NCBI GenBank assembly: GCA_947304185.1 | Contig: CAMZAM010000001.1 | Coordinates: 124,001-188,000 of the forward strand | From: an uncultured Bacteroidales bacterium | Lineage (GTDB): Bacteria > Bacteroidota > Bacteroidia > Bacteroidales > F082 | Reading direction: 5' to 3' | DNA length: 64,000 nt | Part shown: piece by piece, positions 47,619-56,720 of the stretch | How the letters are laid out: each line of letters opens with the position of its first letter | Numbering within the stretch: position 1 is the first letter of the stretch | Made by a program: the position numbers and the translations under genes | The notes under the pieces: generated by a model | Seen by the model: the letters and a program-made list of their open reading frames with translations, nothing else | The model's database searches: none | What the model was told of the DNA's origin: nothing

Positions 47619-49135
47619 TATCCCAAAATCTTTATGCCTTTTTCGATGCGTTTCAACGCTTCCTCTTTTCCAATCAATGCAAGGATTTCATGGATATGCG
47701 GACCTTTGCCGGCACCGACGAGCATCAAACGGAGGCCGTTCATCACTGGTCCCATGCCGAGTTCATTCTTTGTGATCCATTCGTTCAACACCTTATCGAT
47801 GTTTTCAGCGCTGAAATCGTCAATATTCTTTATCACTTCCGAAGCCTGACGCATGAGGTCGGCACTGTTTTCTTTCCAGCGTTTCTTCACTGTCACCTCG
47901 TCGTAAGTTGTCGGTTCTTCAAAGAAGAAGAAACTCTGATCCCACATCTCCTTCACGAAGTTGACACGGTCTTTCACCAATGCAGCCACCTTCGTAACAT
48001 ATTGAATATCAGCGTCGATATTCTTCTCTGTCTTCAGCCACTCCTGATATTCCTCACCCACTTGTTCTGATGAGCGGCGCATCAGATATTCATGATTGAA
48101 CCACTTGGCTTTTTCAACGTTGAAACGTGCTCCCGACTTACTGCAGTGGTCGAATGAGAACGCCTGGATGAGTTCGTCCATCGAGAATATCTCCTGTTCT
48201 GTACCTGGGTTCCAGCCAAGAAGTGCAAGCATGTTGATAAAAGCCTCGGCGTAGTATCCCGACTGCTTGTAACCCGACGAAATCTCGTGAGTCTCAGGAT
48301 TCTCCCATTGCATAGGAAACACTGGGAATCCCAGACGGTCACCGTCACGTTTGCTGAGCTTGCCGTTGCCATCAGGTTTGAGCAGCAATGGAAGATGTGC
48401 AAACTCCGGTGCTTCCCATCCGAATGCCTGATACAGAAGCACATGCAACGGCATCGACGGAAGCCATTCTTCACCGCGGATGACGTATGAAATCTTCATC
48501 AGGTGGTCGTCGACGATGTTTGCCAAGTGATATGTCGGCATGCCGTCTGACTTGAACAGCACCTTGTCGTCCAAAGTGTTTGTGTTCACCTTGATGTCGC
48601 CACGGATGATGTCGTGCATCTCCACCACGTAGTTCTCCGGCATCATGAAACGCACAGTGTAAGGAGTGCCGTTTGCAATCAGTTCGTCAACGTCTTCTTT
48701 GGTCATTGTCAACGAGTTACGTAGCTCCTGACGTGTCTCGGCGTTGTAGATAAAAGTCTTTTTCTGTGCTTCGGCTTCCTTGCGGAGGTTGTCGAGTTCC
48801 TCGGCTGTGTCGAATGCATAGTATGCATGGCCTTTTGCGATGAGTTCGTCGTTGTATTGTTTGTAGAGAGGCTTACGGTTGCTCTGTTTGTAAGGACCGT
48901 AAGGACCGCCCACGATATCGCTTTCGTCGAACTTAATGCCGCACCAATCAAGCGATTTGATGATATATTCCTCGGCACCAGGCACAAAACGTGTCTGGTC
49001 GGTATCTTCAATGCGGAGCAGCATCTTTCCACCGTTTTTCTTGGCGAAAAGGTAGTTATACAAAGCGGTTCTCACGCCGCCGATGTGCAACGGTCCGGTC
49101 GGACTTGGAGCAAAACGTACTCTTACTTCTTTCAT
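47618..49135 (-). CDS. gltX: Glutamate--tRNA ligase
   Basis: The 505-residue class I synthetase has the HIGH motif in RFAPSPTGPLHIGGVRTALY and the KMSKS motif as GKLSKRDGDRLGF. The RIEDTDQTRFVPG block is typical of GluRS. It charges tRNA-Glu. It has its own -7 box (TATTTTTG on the minus strand, 49152-49159) and is coupled to folB downstream. Confidence 0.96.
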   Translation of the reverse strand: MKEVRVRFAPSPTGPLHIGGVRTALYNYLFAKKNGGKMLLRIEDTDQTRFVPGAEEYIIKSLDWCGIKFDESDIVGGPYGPYKQSNRKPLYKQYNDELIAKGHAYYAFDTAEELDNLRKEAEAQKKTFIYNAETRQELRNSLTMTKEDVDELIANGTPYTVRFMMPENYVVEMHDIIRGDIKVNTNTLDDKVLFKSDGMPTYHLANIVDDHLMKISYVIRGEEWLPSMPLHVLLYQAFGWEAPEFAHLPLLLKPDGNGKLSKRDGDRLGFPVFPMQWENPETHEISSGYKQSGYYAEAFINMLALLGWNPGTEQEIFSMDELIQAFSFDHCSKSGARFNVEKAKWFNHEYLMRRSSEQVGEEYQEWLKTEKNIDADIQYVTKVAALVKDRVNFVKEMWDQSFFFFEEPTTYDEVTVKKRWKENSADLMRQASEVIKNIDDFSAENIDKVLNEWITKNELGMGPVMNGLRLMLVGAGKGPHIHEILALIGKEEALKRIEKGIKILG

Positions 49136-49151
49136 TTCTCAAAAATTTTTG

Positions 49152-49159
49152 CAAAAATA
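49152..49159 (-). promoter_or_regulatory. -7 promoter box (TATTTTTG) of gltX
   Basis: The minus strand reads TATTTTTG 16 bases before the start codon. No -33 TTTG is found at the right distance; the upstream bases are degenerate agttta repeats. Confidence 0.5.
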
Positions 49160-49220
49160 GGAAAAAGTTTACATAGTTTACGTAGTTTAATAGCTTAAAA
49201 ATCAAAAAAACAGTTTTTTC

Positions 49221-49251
49221 TTGCATTAATAAAAATTATGGTATAATTTTG
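49221..49251 (+). promoter_or_regulatory. Promoter of the 550-residue T9SS protein
   Basis: TTG at 49221-49223 and TAATTTTG at 49244-49251 are separated by 20 bases, close to the Bacteroidota consensus. A 56-base leader follows before the ATG at 49308. Confidence 0.6.
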
Positions 49252-49307
49252 CGAGTGCATACGATTACAAGACAATTCAAACTAATGTTTAACTAAATTA
49301 ATAAGCT

Positions 49308-50960
49308 ATGAAGAGATTTTTACTTCTTGTTTCAGCAATGCTGGTAATGACTAGCGTTATTTCACAAAATGTTGATGTTTATGCATCAGGTTACTACACT
49401 CAAGACGGTCAGAAGCATGCAGTGGTGTTTAAAAACAGTGAAAAAATCCACGACATTTGCAATGGATCGTCTGATAATATTTCAACAAGTGTTGTGGTGG
49501 ATGAATCCACTAACGACGTTTATTGGGTTCGTAACAATGACGTCTATGGTGATGTGTACAAAAACTCAGCAGTGTACTTAAACAACGTAAGCGACACACA
49601 CGTTAATGATTTATGCTTCTCCAATTATGTCTTTGCCGCTGGTCATAAGGAGATCAGTGGAGTACAAACCGCTGTACTGTGGAGAGGCTCCGACACAACG
49701 CCGTTGTATACTTATGGTGACGGCACAAATGAAAGCGATGCCACATGTGTTATCCTTGCTGACGGTATGGCTTATGTCGGTGGTTATATGTACACCAGCT
49801 CGTCTGAATATCATGGTGTTGTATGGTATTCGGGGTCTCCGGTAATGACCCTTTCCGCAAACACCAAGATTTATGATATCGCCTTTTATAATGATGAACT
49901 TTATGCGGTTGGTACAGAAACTGTTGGCAAAGCTACGCACTTGAAAGTTTGGAAAGATGGTAATGAGATGTACACACTCACTGAATCCGGATCAAGCCGC
50001 GCCAGCATCTGCATTTATGGTGGCGATGTTTATGTTGCTGGTTACGATGGCAGCCCTGACAAGGTATGGAAGAACGGTGAAGATATCTACAGCACAAGTC
50101 AATACTTCAAAGGAGTTACTGTTAACAGTGAGGGTATTTTCTGTGCCGGTGGTACCAAAATTTACCTGGATGGCGCAGATTACCTTGCACCTAGCGGTAT
50201 CGAGATGTTTAACTCTATTTATGTAACCACAGAATGTACTGACAGTGGTGTCCGCACATTGCCTTACACAGAGGATTTCGCTATGGGTGCAACCGACTGG
50301 ACTTGCTGGACAGTGACAGATGAAGGCCAAAATGGCACCTATAACTCTAAATGGTGTCTGGAAGATCAACTCTATGATGGAGATTACAATGCCTTCCATA
50401 GATGGAATAGCGATGCAGCACAGGAGGGATGGCTTATTAGCCCACGTATTTCACTCAGCGGTGTCACCTCGGCTGAACTTAGTTTTAATACACGCGAAGC
50501 ATGGGCTGAAGATTACACATACGAAGGTGTTTGGGTCTCAACAACTGGCACGAATCCAAGTAACTTCCAGGAAGTATGGACACAGTCAAATCCAATGGAC
50601 GCATGGTATTATGTAAGTATCGACCTCTCGGCTTTTGCAGGTCAAAACATCTATGTAGCGTTCAAATACACAGGACAAGACGGTCACGGTTGGTATGTTG
50701 ATGACATATATATCAACGGCAACTTAAGTGTTGGTGAAAATTCATTGGATGCTGTTGCAGTATATCCTAACCCAGCCAACGATGTGCTTTACATCAGAGG
50801 TCTCGAGAACACTACAGAAGTCAGCATCTACAATGCAGTCGGCGTATTGGTGAAGGTTGTCAATGTCAACGACAATGAATCAATCAACATCAGCGAGCTC
50901 TCATCAGGCTTGTATATTGCAAAATTCGGCGATAACGTTGTCAGATTCACAAAAGAATAA
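49308..50960 (+). CDS. T9SS-sorted surface protein with repeat region and choice-of-anchor J-like domain
   Basis: The 550-residue protein has a signal peptide (about 1-19). About residues 20-310 hold repeated motifs of the type HAVVFKNSEK, THLKVWKDGNEMYTL and DKVWKNGEDIYS that suggest a beta-propeller-like domain. About 318-475 form a choice-of-anchor J/cleaved-adhesin-like domain (LPYTEDFAMGATDWTCW ... HGWYVDDIYING). The C-terminal sorting domain (VAVYPNPANDVLYIRGLE) marks T9SS export. It is monocistronic, with its own promoter and a strong terminator. The function is probably at the cell surface, perhaps adhesion or glycan/protein binding, but is not known. Confidence 0.8.
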   Translation: MKRFLLLVSAMLVMTSVISQNVDVYASGYYTQDGQKHAVVFKNSEKIHDICNGSSDNISTSVVVDESTNDVYWVRNNDVYGDVYKNSAVYLNNVSDTHVNDLCFSNYVFAAGHKEISGVQTAVLWRGSDTTPLYTYGDGTNESDATCVILADGMAYVGGYMYTSSSEYHGVVWYSGSPVMTLSANTKIYDIAFYNDELYAVGTETVGKATHLKVWKDGNEMYTLTESGSSRASICIYGGDVYVAGYDGSPDKVWKNGEDIYSTSQYFKGVTVNSEGIFCAGGTKIYLDGADYLAPSGIEMFNSIYVTTECTDSGVRTLPYTEDFAMGATDWTCWTVTDEGQNGTYNSKWCLEDQLYDGDYNAFHRWNSDAAQEGWLISPRISLSGVTSAELSFNTREAWAEDYTYEGVWVSTTGTNPSNFQEVWTQSNPMDAWYYVSIDLSAFAGQNIYVAFKYTGQDGHGWYVDDIYINGNLSVGENSLDAVAVYPNPANDVLYIRGLENTTEVSIYNAVGVLVKVVNVNDNESINISELSSGLYIAKFGDNVVRFTKE

Positions 50961-50994
50961 TTGACAATTATGTCTGGGGTTCAATAGATTCAAC

Positions 50995-51026
50995 TAAAAA
51001 AGGCTCCCAATTTGGGGGCCTTTTTT
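50995..51026 (+). terminator. Intrinsic terminator after the 550-residue T9SS protein
   Basis: aaaaaaggctccc and gggggcctttttt form a G/C-rich stem with a short aattt loop and a T-run. Confidence 0.85.
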
Positions 51027-51034
51027 GTAATAAT

Positions 51035-51065
51035 TTTGTCGTTTCCAGGAAATTTCGTATCTTTG
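51035..51065 (+). promoter_or_regulatory. Promoter of the DUF4175 gene (TTTG-N19-TATCTTTG)
   Basis: TTTG at 51035-51038 and TATCTTTG at 51058-51065, spaced by 19 bases, give an almost ideal Bacteroidota promoter. The ATG at 51086 follows 20 bases later. Confidence 0.75.
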
Positions 51066-51085
51066 CGAGTTTATACTATATTATA

Positions 51086-54000
51086 ATGGTAAATTCTGCT
51101 TTGATATCAAAAATCGAGCGCTTCATCAGGAAGTTCTACCTCAACCGCCTCATACAAGGTGCGCTGATAGGTGCCGTCTTGATGATAGTTTTGTTTTTGA
51201 TTATCAACGGAATTGAGTATTTTTCATGGCTTCCGCAAAAAGGACGACTGATACTGCTTCTGCTCTTTATCTTAGGCGCAAGCTTTGTCGCGATTTTCTA
51301 TTTCATAATTCCAATTATAAACCTCATCCGATTCCGTAAAAAGATGAGCGACGAACAAGCTTCCGTCATCATAGGAAAGTTCTTCCCGGAAATCAGCGAC
51401 AAGCTTCTAAATACAATTCAACTTTCGAATGAATTATCAAAAGACGCTGACAATCAGTTACTTATCGCGACAATAGAACAGCGTACCGAACATCTGAAAC
51501 CTATCAACTTCTCAGATGCAGTTAACCTGAAAGAGAATTATAAATACTTGAAGATATTCGGATTAGCATTCGTTGTTTTAAGCGTTACTTTAATATTTTT
51601 ACCTGATTTCACCAAAAAACCTGCCGAGCGTATCATCAACTACTCACAGGAATATGTAAAACCGCTTCCTTTCGAAGTAAAACTTTCAGCCACAAACCTT
51701 GAGACAACGCAAGGCAAAGACGTTGAATTCAGCATACATGTCACCGGCGAGCGTATCCCTGATGCATTCTACATCAAATCAAACACGGGAATCCGCATGA
51801 TGAAACGCATGAGTACTAACGACTTCAATTTCATCTTCAAAAACATCTATCAAAACGAGGAATTCTTCGTCGAAGGCGGCGATTACCGCAGTCAGATGAT
51901 AAATCTCACCGTTAGGCCGAACCCGACGATGCTGTATTACGAGGCTAAACTGATGTTTCCAACATATATCCATCGCAAAAACGAGACCGTCAACGGCAAA
52001 ACTCGCATCATAGTGCCGCAGGGAACTGATGTTGAATATACATTTCACACACGTGACGTAGAAGCAATCTTTATCAATGATTCTATTTTTATCGATAATT
52101 CCATTTATAAATTTACAGCCATAAAATCCACAAAATTTACGGTTTCATTGCATAATGATTGGAATTCAACTGATCCTATAGTATTCAACGTCGAGGTGGT
52201 CCCCGACGCCTATCCCGACATCCAGGTGCAGAATTTCCACGAGGATTTCGCCAAACAGACATACTATTCCGGACTCATCGCCGACGACTACGGCTTTACC
52301 AAACTTCTCTACCATTTTGAGGTTGATGGAAAACCTCAACAGTCATTTGTGAAAAACATCCCGATTGACAAGAGAAACACTCGCAACTCATTCTACTATA
52401 GCATTGATATTGATACTCTTACGCTTTATCGCGGTGATGAGATAAAGGCTTATTTCGAGATATTCGACAACGACGGCATCAACGGTCCAAAATCGAAACG
52501 CTCGGAAGTGTTTTACCTCACCTTGCCTACCACAGAACAACTCGATTCTATAGCTGATAACGTTGAAAATCAAATACTTAACAACCTTAACCAGCGTTCC
52601 GATGAGCTTCAAGATCTCCGTAAGGACATCGAAGATATGCTTCGTGACTTGATGTCGAAAAAAGACCTCGACTGGAGTGATAAAGAGAAGATGAAAGAGC
52701 TTCTCGAGAAGCAAAAAGAGGTTCAGCAGGAATGGGAGAAGATTCAGGAGGAACAGAAGGAACTGTCTGATTTCATTAAGGAAAACGAACTTTCGTCGGA
52801 AGAACTCATCAAGAAACAAGAAGAGATAAACAAGCTCTTCGACGAGGTGATTCCCGACGAGATGAAGAAACTGATGGAAGAAATCGAGCAGCTGCTCAAC
52901 GACATGCCACGCGAGAAGATGCAGGAGATGATGAAGGAACTAAAGAAAAACAACGAGAACCTGCAGAATCTGATGGATCGCAACCTCTCGCTATTGGAAC
53001 AGCTTAAGGTAGAAAAAGACATGAACCAACTTCTCGACGAGATGCAGAAACTCGCCGATCAGTTGCTCGAACAAACGGACTCTATCTCGGCCCAAGACGC
53101 TGAGAATCAATTCAATAAGATGGAGCAAAATCTCGACTCTATCATGGAACGCAATCAAGGACTGAACGATCCGTTTGACATCGAAAAAGACGAAGAAGCC
53201 TTCGACGACATTGAGCAAGACCTTCAGGATGCTAATGAAGCAGAGGAATCGGGCGACCAGAACAATGCCCAGCAACAGAAGAAAAAAGCCGGCAAGAAGA
53301 TGAAGGAAATGTCCGAAAACATGATGTCGATGATGATGGGCGGAGGCATGGAACAAATGGCTGAAGATGCTCATCTGGTAAGGATTCTGCTCGAAAACGT
53401 GGTACGTTCCTCACATGCCGAAGAAGCACTGATGCTCGAGATCAGCACCATGAAGAAAGACGATCCTACTGTGTCGCAAAAGATCAGCCGTCAGCAAGAG
53501 ATACTCGAAAACTTCGAGATGGTGGAAGACTCGCTGCGTAAGATGGCAATGCGACAGACGGCTATTAAGAACTTCGTATTCAGCGAGTTACAGATCATCG
53601 ACCAGCAGCTGGAGTCATCGATGAAAGACATCCTCGAGCTGCGTTTCAGCACAGCAACACAAAAACAACAGAAGTCAATAATGTCGATGAACAACCTCGC
53701 CTTGATGCTTGCGGAGTCGCTCAACGACATAGACATGCAGATGAACGGCATGGGCGGCAACGCCTGCAAGAAACCTGGCAAACAGAAAGGCAAACAGCCA
53801 AAGTCGATGAAAGACATGAAAGATCTGCAGAAACAGCTGGGTGAACAGCTCAAGAAGATGCAACAGCAGATGCAGCAGCAACAGCAGGATGGCATGCCGA
53901 TGCAGACTATGAGCGAAGAGCTGGCGCGCATGGCTGCCGAGCAGGAGATGATACGTCAAGGAATGCAGCAGATTCTCGAAGAGATGAAGCAAAACGGAAT

Positions 54001-54331
54001 CCTCGGCGATGACGGTATCAACCAGATTATCAAAGACATGGAGCGACTTGAAGAAGATATTATAAATAAACGCATTACCAATCAAACGATAAGGCGTAAT
54101 AAGGATATAATGTCGCGCATGCTTAAGGCTGAAAATGCCCAGCAGGAACGCGAAAAAGAGGAGAAACGCAAGTCGGATGAATATAAAGGTACAGAAAAAA
54201 CGCATAATATTGACGAATTGAGATACGAGGAGAACATAAAGAAACAACAGGACTTCTTGCGCACGAATCCTATTGAGTATCAGCCGTTTTATAAACAGAA
54301 AATTAACGAATATTTCTTTAAAAAACAATGA
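51086..54331 (+). CDS. DUF4175 family membrane protein with long coiled coil
   Basis: The 1081-residue protein has three hydrophobic segments (about 22-42, 54-80 and 155-172), a presumed periplasmic beta-rich region (about 190-480) and a very long charged coiled-coil region (about 490-1010) with Gln/Met-rich tracts (QQQMQQQQQDGMPMQ). A helical tail follows. It matches the DUF4175 architecture common in Bacteroidota; no enzyme activity is known to me. It overlaps ybeY by 4 bases and heads an operon with ybeY and mnmG. Confidence 0.85.
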   Translation: MVNSALISKIERFIRKFYLNRLIQGALIGAVLMIVLFLIINGIEYFSWLPQKGRLILLLLFILGASFVAIFYFIIPIINLIRFRKKMSDEQASVIIGKFFPEISDKLLNTIQLSNELSKDADNQLLIATIEQRTEHLKPINFSDAVNLKENYKYLKIFGLAFVVLSVTLIFLPDFTKKPAERIINYSQEYVKPLPFEVKLSATNLETTQGKDVEFSIHVTGERIPDAFYIKSNTGIRMMKRMSTNDFNFIFKNIYQNEEFFVEGGDYRSQMINLTVRPNPTMLYYEAKLMFPTYIHRKNETVNGKTRIIVPQGTDVEYTFHTRDVEAIFINDSIFIDNSIYKFTAIKSTKFTVSLHNDWNSTDPIVFNVEVVPDAYPDIQVQNFHEDFAKQTYYSGLIADDYGFTKLLYHFEVDGKPQQSFVKNIPIDKRNTRNSFYYSIDIDTLTLYRGDEIKAYFEIFDNDGINGPKSKRSEVFYLTLPTTEQLDSIADNVENQILNNLNQRSDELQDLRKDIEDMLRDLMSKKDLDWSDKEKMKELLEKQKEVQQEWEKIQEEQKELSDFIKENELSSEELIKKQEEINKLFDEVIPDEMKKLMEEIEQLLNDMPREKMQEMMKELKKNNENLQNLMDRNLSLLEQLKVEKDMNQLLDEMQKLADQLLEQTDSISAQDAENQFNKMEQNLDSIMERNQGLNDPFDIEKDEEAFDDIEQDLQDANEAEESGDQNNAQQQKKKAGKKMKEMSENMMSMMMGGGMEQMAEDAHLVRILLENVVRSSHAEEALMLEISTMKKDDPTVSQKISRQQEILENFEMVEDSLRKMAMRQTAIKNFVFSELQIIDQQLESSMKDILELRFSTATQKQQKSIMSMNNLALMLAESLNDIDMQMNGMGGNACKKPGKQKGKQPKSMKDMKDLQKQLGEQLKKMQQQMQQQQQDGMPMQTMSEELARMAAEQEMIRQGMQQILEEMKQNGILGDDGINQIIKDMERLEEDIINKRITNQTIRRNKDIMSRMLKAENAQQEREKEEKRKSDEYKGTEKTHNIDELRYEENIKKQQDFLRTNPIEYQPFYKQKINEYFFKKQ

Positions 54332-54753
54332 TAAAATTTGAAAACATCGACATTGAAATGCCATCTTTGAACCAACGTTTGGCCAAAGAATGGATTGAGG
54401 AGTTTGTCGCGTCATACGGCAGGAAAATCGGTGAGCTATACTACCTTTTCTGCAGCGACGAATACCTTCTGGAGTTTAACCAGAAACGGATGAATCATGA
54501 TTTCTACACCGATATCGTGACGTTTCCGTTGAACGACTGCAGCGAGTATCTCTCGGGCGAGTTTTATATCAGCATCGACAGGATAAAAGACAATGCCGAG
54601 CAGATGGGCAAGCCTTTCAAAGACGAGTTTCACCGTGTTTTAGCCCATGGCGTGCTGCACCTGATCGGTTTTAAAGACAAGACCGACGCTGCCGCCGCCG
54701 AGATGCGCGAGCAGGAGGAAAAATGTTTAAAAATGCGACGTAACGAATTCTAA
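54328..54753 (+). CDS. ybeY: Endoribonuclease YbeY (rRNA maturation)
   Basis: The 141-residue UPF0054 metalloprotein has the motif HGVLHLIGFKD. In E. coli the three zinc ligands are His114, His118 and His124 in HGxLHLxGYDH; here the third position is Asp (HGVLHLIGFKD). Asp can bind zinc, and this form recurs in Bacteroidota. YbeY takes part in 16S rRNA 3'-end maturation and ribosome quality control. The start overlaps the DUF4175 gene by 4 bases. Confidence 0.93.
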   Translation: MIKFENIDIEMPSLNQRLAKEWIEEFVASYGRKIGELYYLFCSDEYLLEFNQKRMNHDFYTDIVTFPLNDCSEYLSGEFYISIDRIKDNAEQMGKPFKDEFHRVLAHGVLHLIGFKDKTDAAAAEMREQEEKCLKMRRNEF

Positions 54754-54772
54754 CACAACGACTTATATAAAA

Positions 54773-54788
54773 TGTTCCACGTGGAACA
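54773..54788. promoter_or_regulatory. parS-like palindrome TGTTCCACGTGGAACA, copy 1
   Basis: A perfect 16-bp palindrome lies between ybeY and mnmG. It differs from the Bacillus-type parS core TGTTTCACGTGAAACA at two symmetric positions. An identical copy, with the same flanks (AA before, ATT after), is at 56673-56688 at the other end of mnmG. Confidence 0.7.
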
Positions 54789-54797
54789 ATTGAAGAT

Positions 54798-56672
54798 ATG
54801 ATATTTGAAAAATACGATGTGATAGTAGTCGGCGCTGGCCACGCAGGATGCGAGGCGGCGGCAGCGGCGGCCAACCTGGGCAACAAGACCTTGCTCATCA
54901 CCATGAACATGAGCTTCATGGCAGCTATGTCGTGCAACCCGGCAGTCGGAGGCATTGCCAAAGGTCAGATAGTACGCGAAATCGACGCCTTGGGAGGACA
55001 GATGGGCATCATCGCCGATAAGACGATGATACAGTTCCGCATGCTTAACAAGTCGAAAGGTCCAGCTGTGTGGAGTCCACGCGTACAGAGCGACAAGGCG
55101 GCATTTTCGGCAGAATGGCGTGACACCCTCGAGCACACCCAAAACCTCGAGTTCTGGCAAGACCATGTCGACGGCTTGATAGTTGAAGGTGACCAGATAA
55201 AAGGCGTTCACACCATGATGGGTGGCGACGTGTATTCAAAGACAGTCATCCTAACAAACGGGACATTCCTCAACGGTAAGATCTTCATCGGTGAAAAGTC
55301 GTTCTCCGGCGGCAGGATAGGCGAAGCGGCGAGCCACGGGATAACCGAACAGCTCGTGGAGTTGGGCTTTGAGGCCGACAGGATGAAGACAGGCACGCCG
55401 GTACGAATCGACGGTAGAACCATCGACTTCAGCAAACTGACGGAACAAAAAGGCGACGAGGAAGTGACAGGCTTTTCGTTTATGAACGTGGCGAAGCCGC
55501 TTCGTCAGCGCTCTTGTTACATAGCATACACATCACAAAAGGTACACGACATACTGCGTAAGGGTTTCGACAAGTCTCCAATGTTTACAGGCAGGATACA
55601 AGGCATAGGACCGCGTTACTGCCCAAGCATCGAAGATAAGATTGAGCGTTTTGCAGGCAAGGACTTCCACCAGCTGTTTGTGGAACCCGAAGGCGCCATC
55701 ACATGTGAGTATTATCTCAACGGGTTCAGTTCATCATTGCCCGAAGATATACAATATGAGGCTCTGCGTAACATCGAAGGCTTTGAAAACGCCAAGATTT
55801 TCCGTCCGGGATATGCCATAGAATACGACTTCTTCCCGCCTGATCAGTTATATCACAGTCTCGAGACACACAAAATTCATGGCTTGTTCTTCGCCGGACA
55901 AATCAACGGCACTACAGGTTACGAAGAGGCGGCAGCACAAGGCTTGATGGCAGGTATCAACGTACACAGATTGTTGCACGATGAAGAGCCTGTTGTGATT
56001 AGCCGCGACGAAGGCTATATCGGTGTATTGATCGACGACCTAATCACTAAGAGTGTAGATGAGCCTTACCGAATGTTTACAAGTCGCGCAGAATACCGTA
56101 TCTTATTACGTCAAGACAACGCCGATGCCCGTCTGACACCACTGGGATATAAGCTCGGACTCGCAACACAGGAACGCTATGACCTGTTCCAGCAGAAACA
56201 ACAACGTGTTCAAGATATGGTTCAATGGCTGAAAGAGACAAACGTCGCTCCAGAAGAAATCAACGCTTTGCTGACGGAAAAAGATACGCCTGAAATTGCA
56301 GGCAAGACACGTTTTGCACATGTGCTGACACGTCCGCAGGTCAGTCTGCGTGAGATTATCAAGCATATTCCAACGCTTAGTGCTCAGTATAACCTCGCCG
56401 ACGAGACGACGCGCAGCGTTGTCGAGGAGGCGGAGATATTAGTGAAATATGAAGGATATATCGACAAGGAACGTGAGGTGGCTGGTAAACTGAAACGTCT
56501 CGAAGATGTAAAGTTAAGTCCAGATTTCGATTACAATGCACTTCACTCGCTAACCATCGAGGCTCGACAGAAACTGACGAAGCACAAACCACAAACGCTT
56601 GGACAAGCCTCACGCATCAGTGGAGTAAGCCCAGCGGATATTTCGGTTTTGGCTGTATTTTTAGGACGATAA
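54798..56672 (+). CDS. mnmG: tRNA uridine-5-carboxymethylaminomethyl modification enzyme MnmG
   Basis: The 624-residue protein has the FAD-binding VVGAGHAGCEAAAAAANLG at the N-terminus, SCNPAVGGIAKGQIVREIDA and the FFAGQINGTTGYEEAAAQG block of MnmG/GidA, all conserved. With MnmE it makes the cmnm5 group on wobble U34 of several tRNAs. It lies exactly between two identical parS-like palindromes; the second begins at the base after its stop codon. In many bacteria gidA lies near the origin and parAB, though neither parA nor parB is visible here. Confidence 0.97.
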   Translation: MIFEKYDVIVVGAGHAGCEAAAAAANLGNKTLLITMNMSFMAAMSCNPAVGGIAKGQIVREIDALGGQMGIIADKTMIQFRMLNKSKGPAVWSPRVQSDKAAFSAEWRDTLEHTQNLEFWQDHVDGLIVEGDQIKGVHTMMGGDVYSKTVILTNGTFLNGKIFIGEKSFSGGRIGEAASHGITEQLVELGFEADRMKTGTPVRIDGRTIDFSKLTEQKGDEEVTGFSFMNVAKPLRQRSCYIAYTSQKVHDILRKGFDKSPMFTGRIQGIGPRYCPSIEDKIERFAGKDFHQLFVEPEGAITCEYYLNGFSSSLPEDIQYEALRNIEGFENAKIFRPGYAIEYDFFPPDQLYHSLETHKIHGLFFAGQINGTTGYEEAAAQGLMAGINVHRLLHDEEPVVISRDEGYIGVLIDDLITKSVDEPYRMFTSRAEYRILLRQDNADARLTPLGYKLGLATQERYDLFQQKQQRVQDMVQWLKETNVAPEEINALLTEKDTPEIAGKTRFAHVLTRPQVSLREIIKHIPTLSAQYNLADETTRSVVEEAEILVKYEGYIDKEREVAGKLKRLEDVKLSPDFDYNALHSLTIEARQKLTKHKPQTLGQASRISGVSPADISVLAVFLGR

Positions 56673-56688
56673 TGTTCCACGTGGAACA
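56673..56688. promoter_or_regulatory. parS-like palindrome TGTTCCACGTGGAACA, copy 2
   Basis: Identical to copy 1 and begins immediately after the mnmG stop. The flanks are also shared (AATGTTCCACGTGGAACAAT). Confidence 0.7.
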
Positions 56689-56720
56689 ATTTTTTAAAAC
56701 AACAATAATTACTATATATT

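Noticed and set aside
53860-53900. CAG/ATG-rich tract in DUF4175 as a microsatellite
   Set aside because: It codes a Gln/Met-rich coiled-coil segment and the codons vary; no exact tandem unit.
53675-54415. Minus-strand frame opposite DUF4175 and ybeY
   Set aside because: Leu/His/Phe-rich complement of the coiled-coil codons, a frequent artefact.
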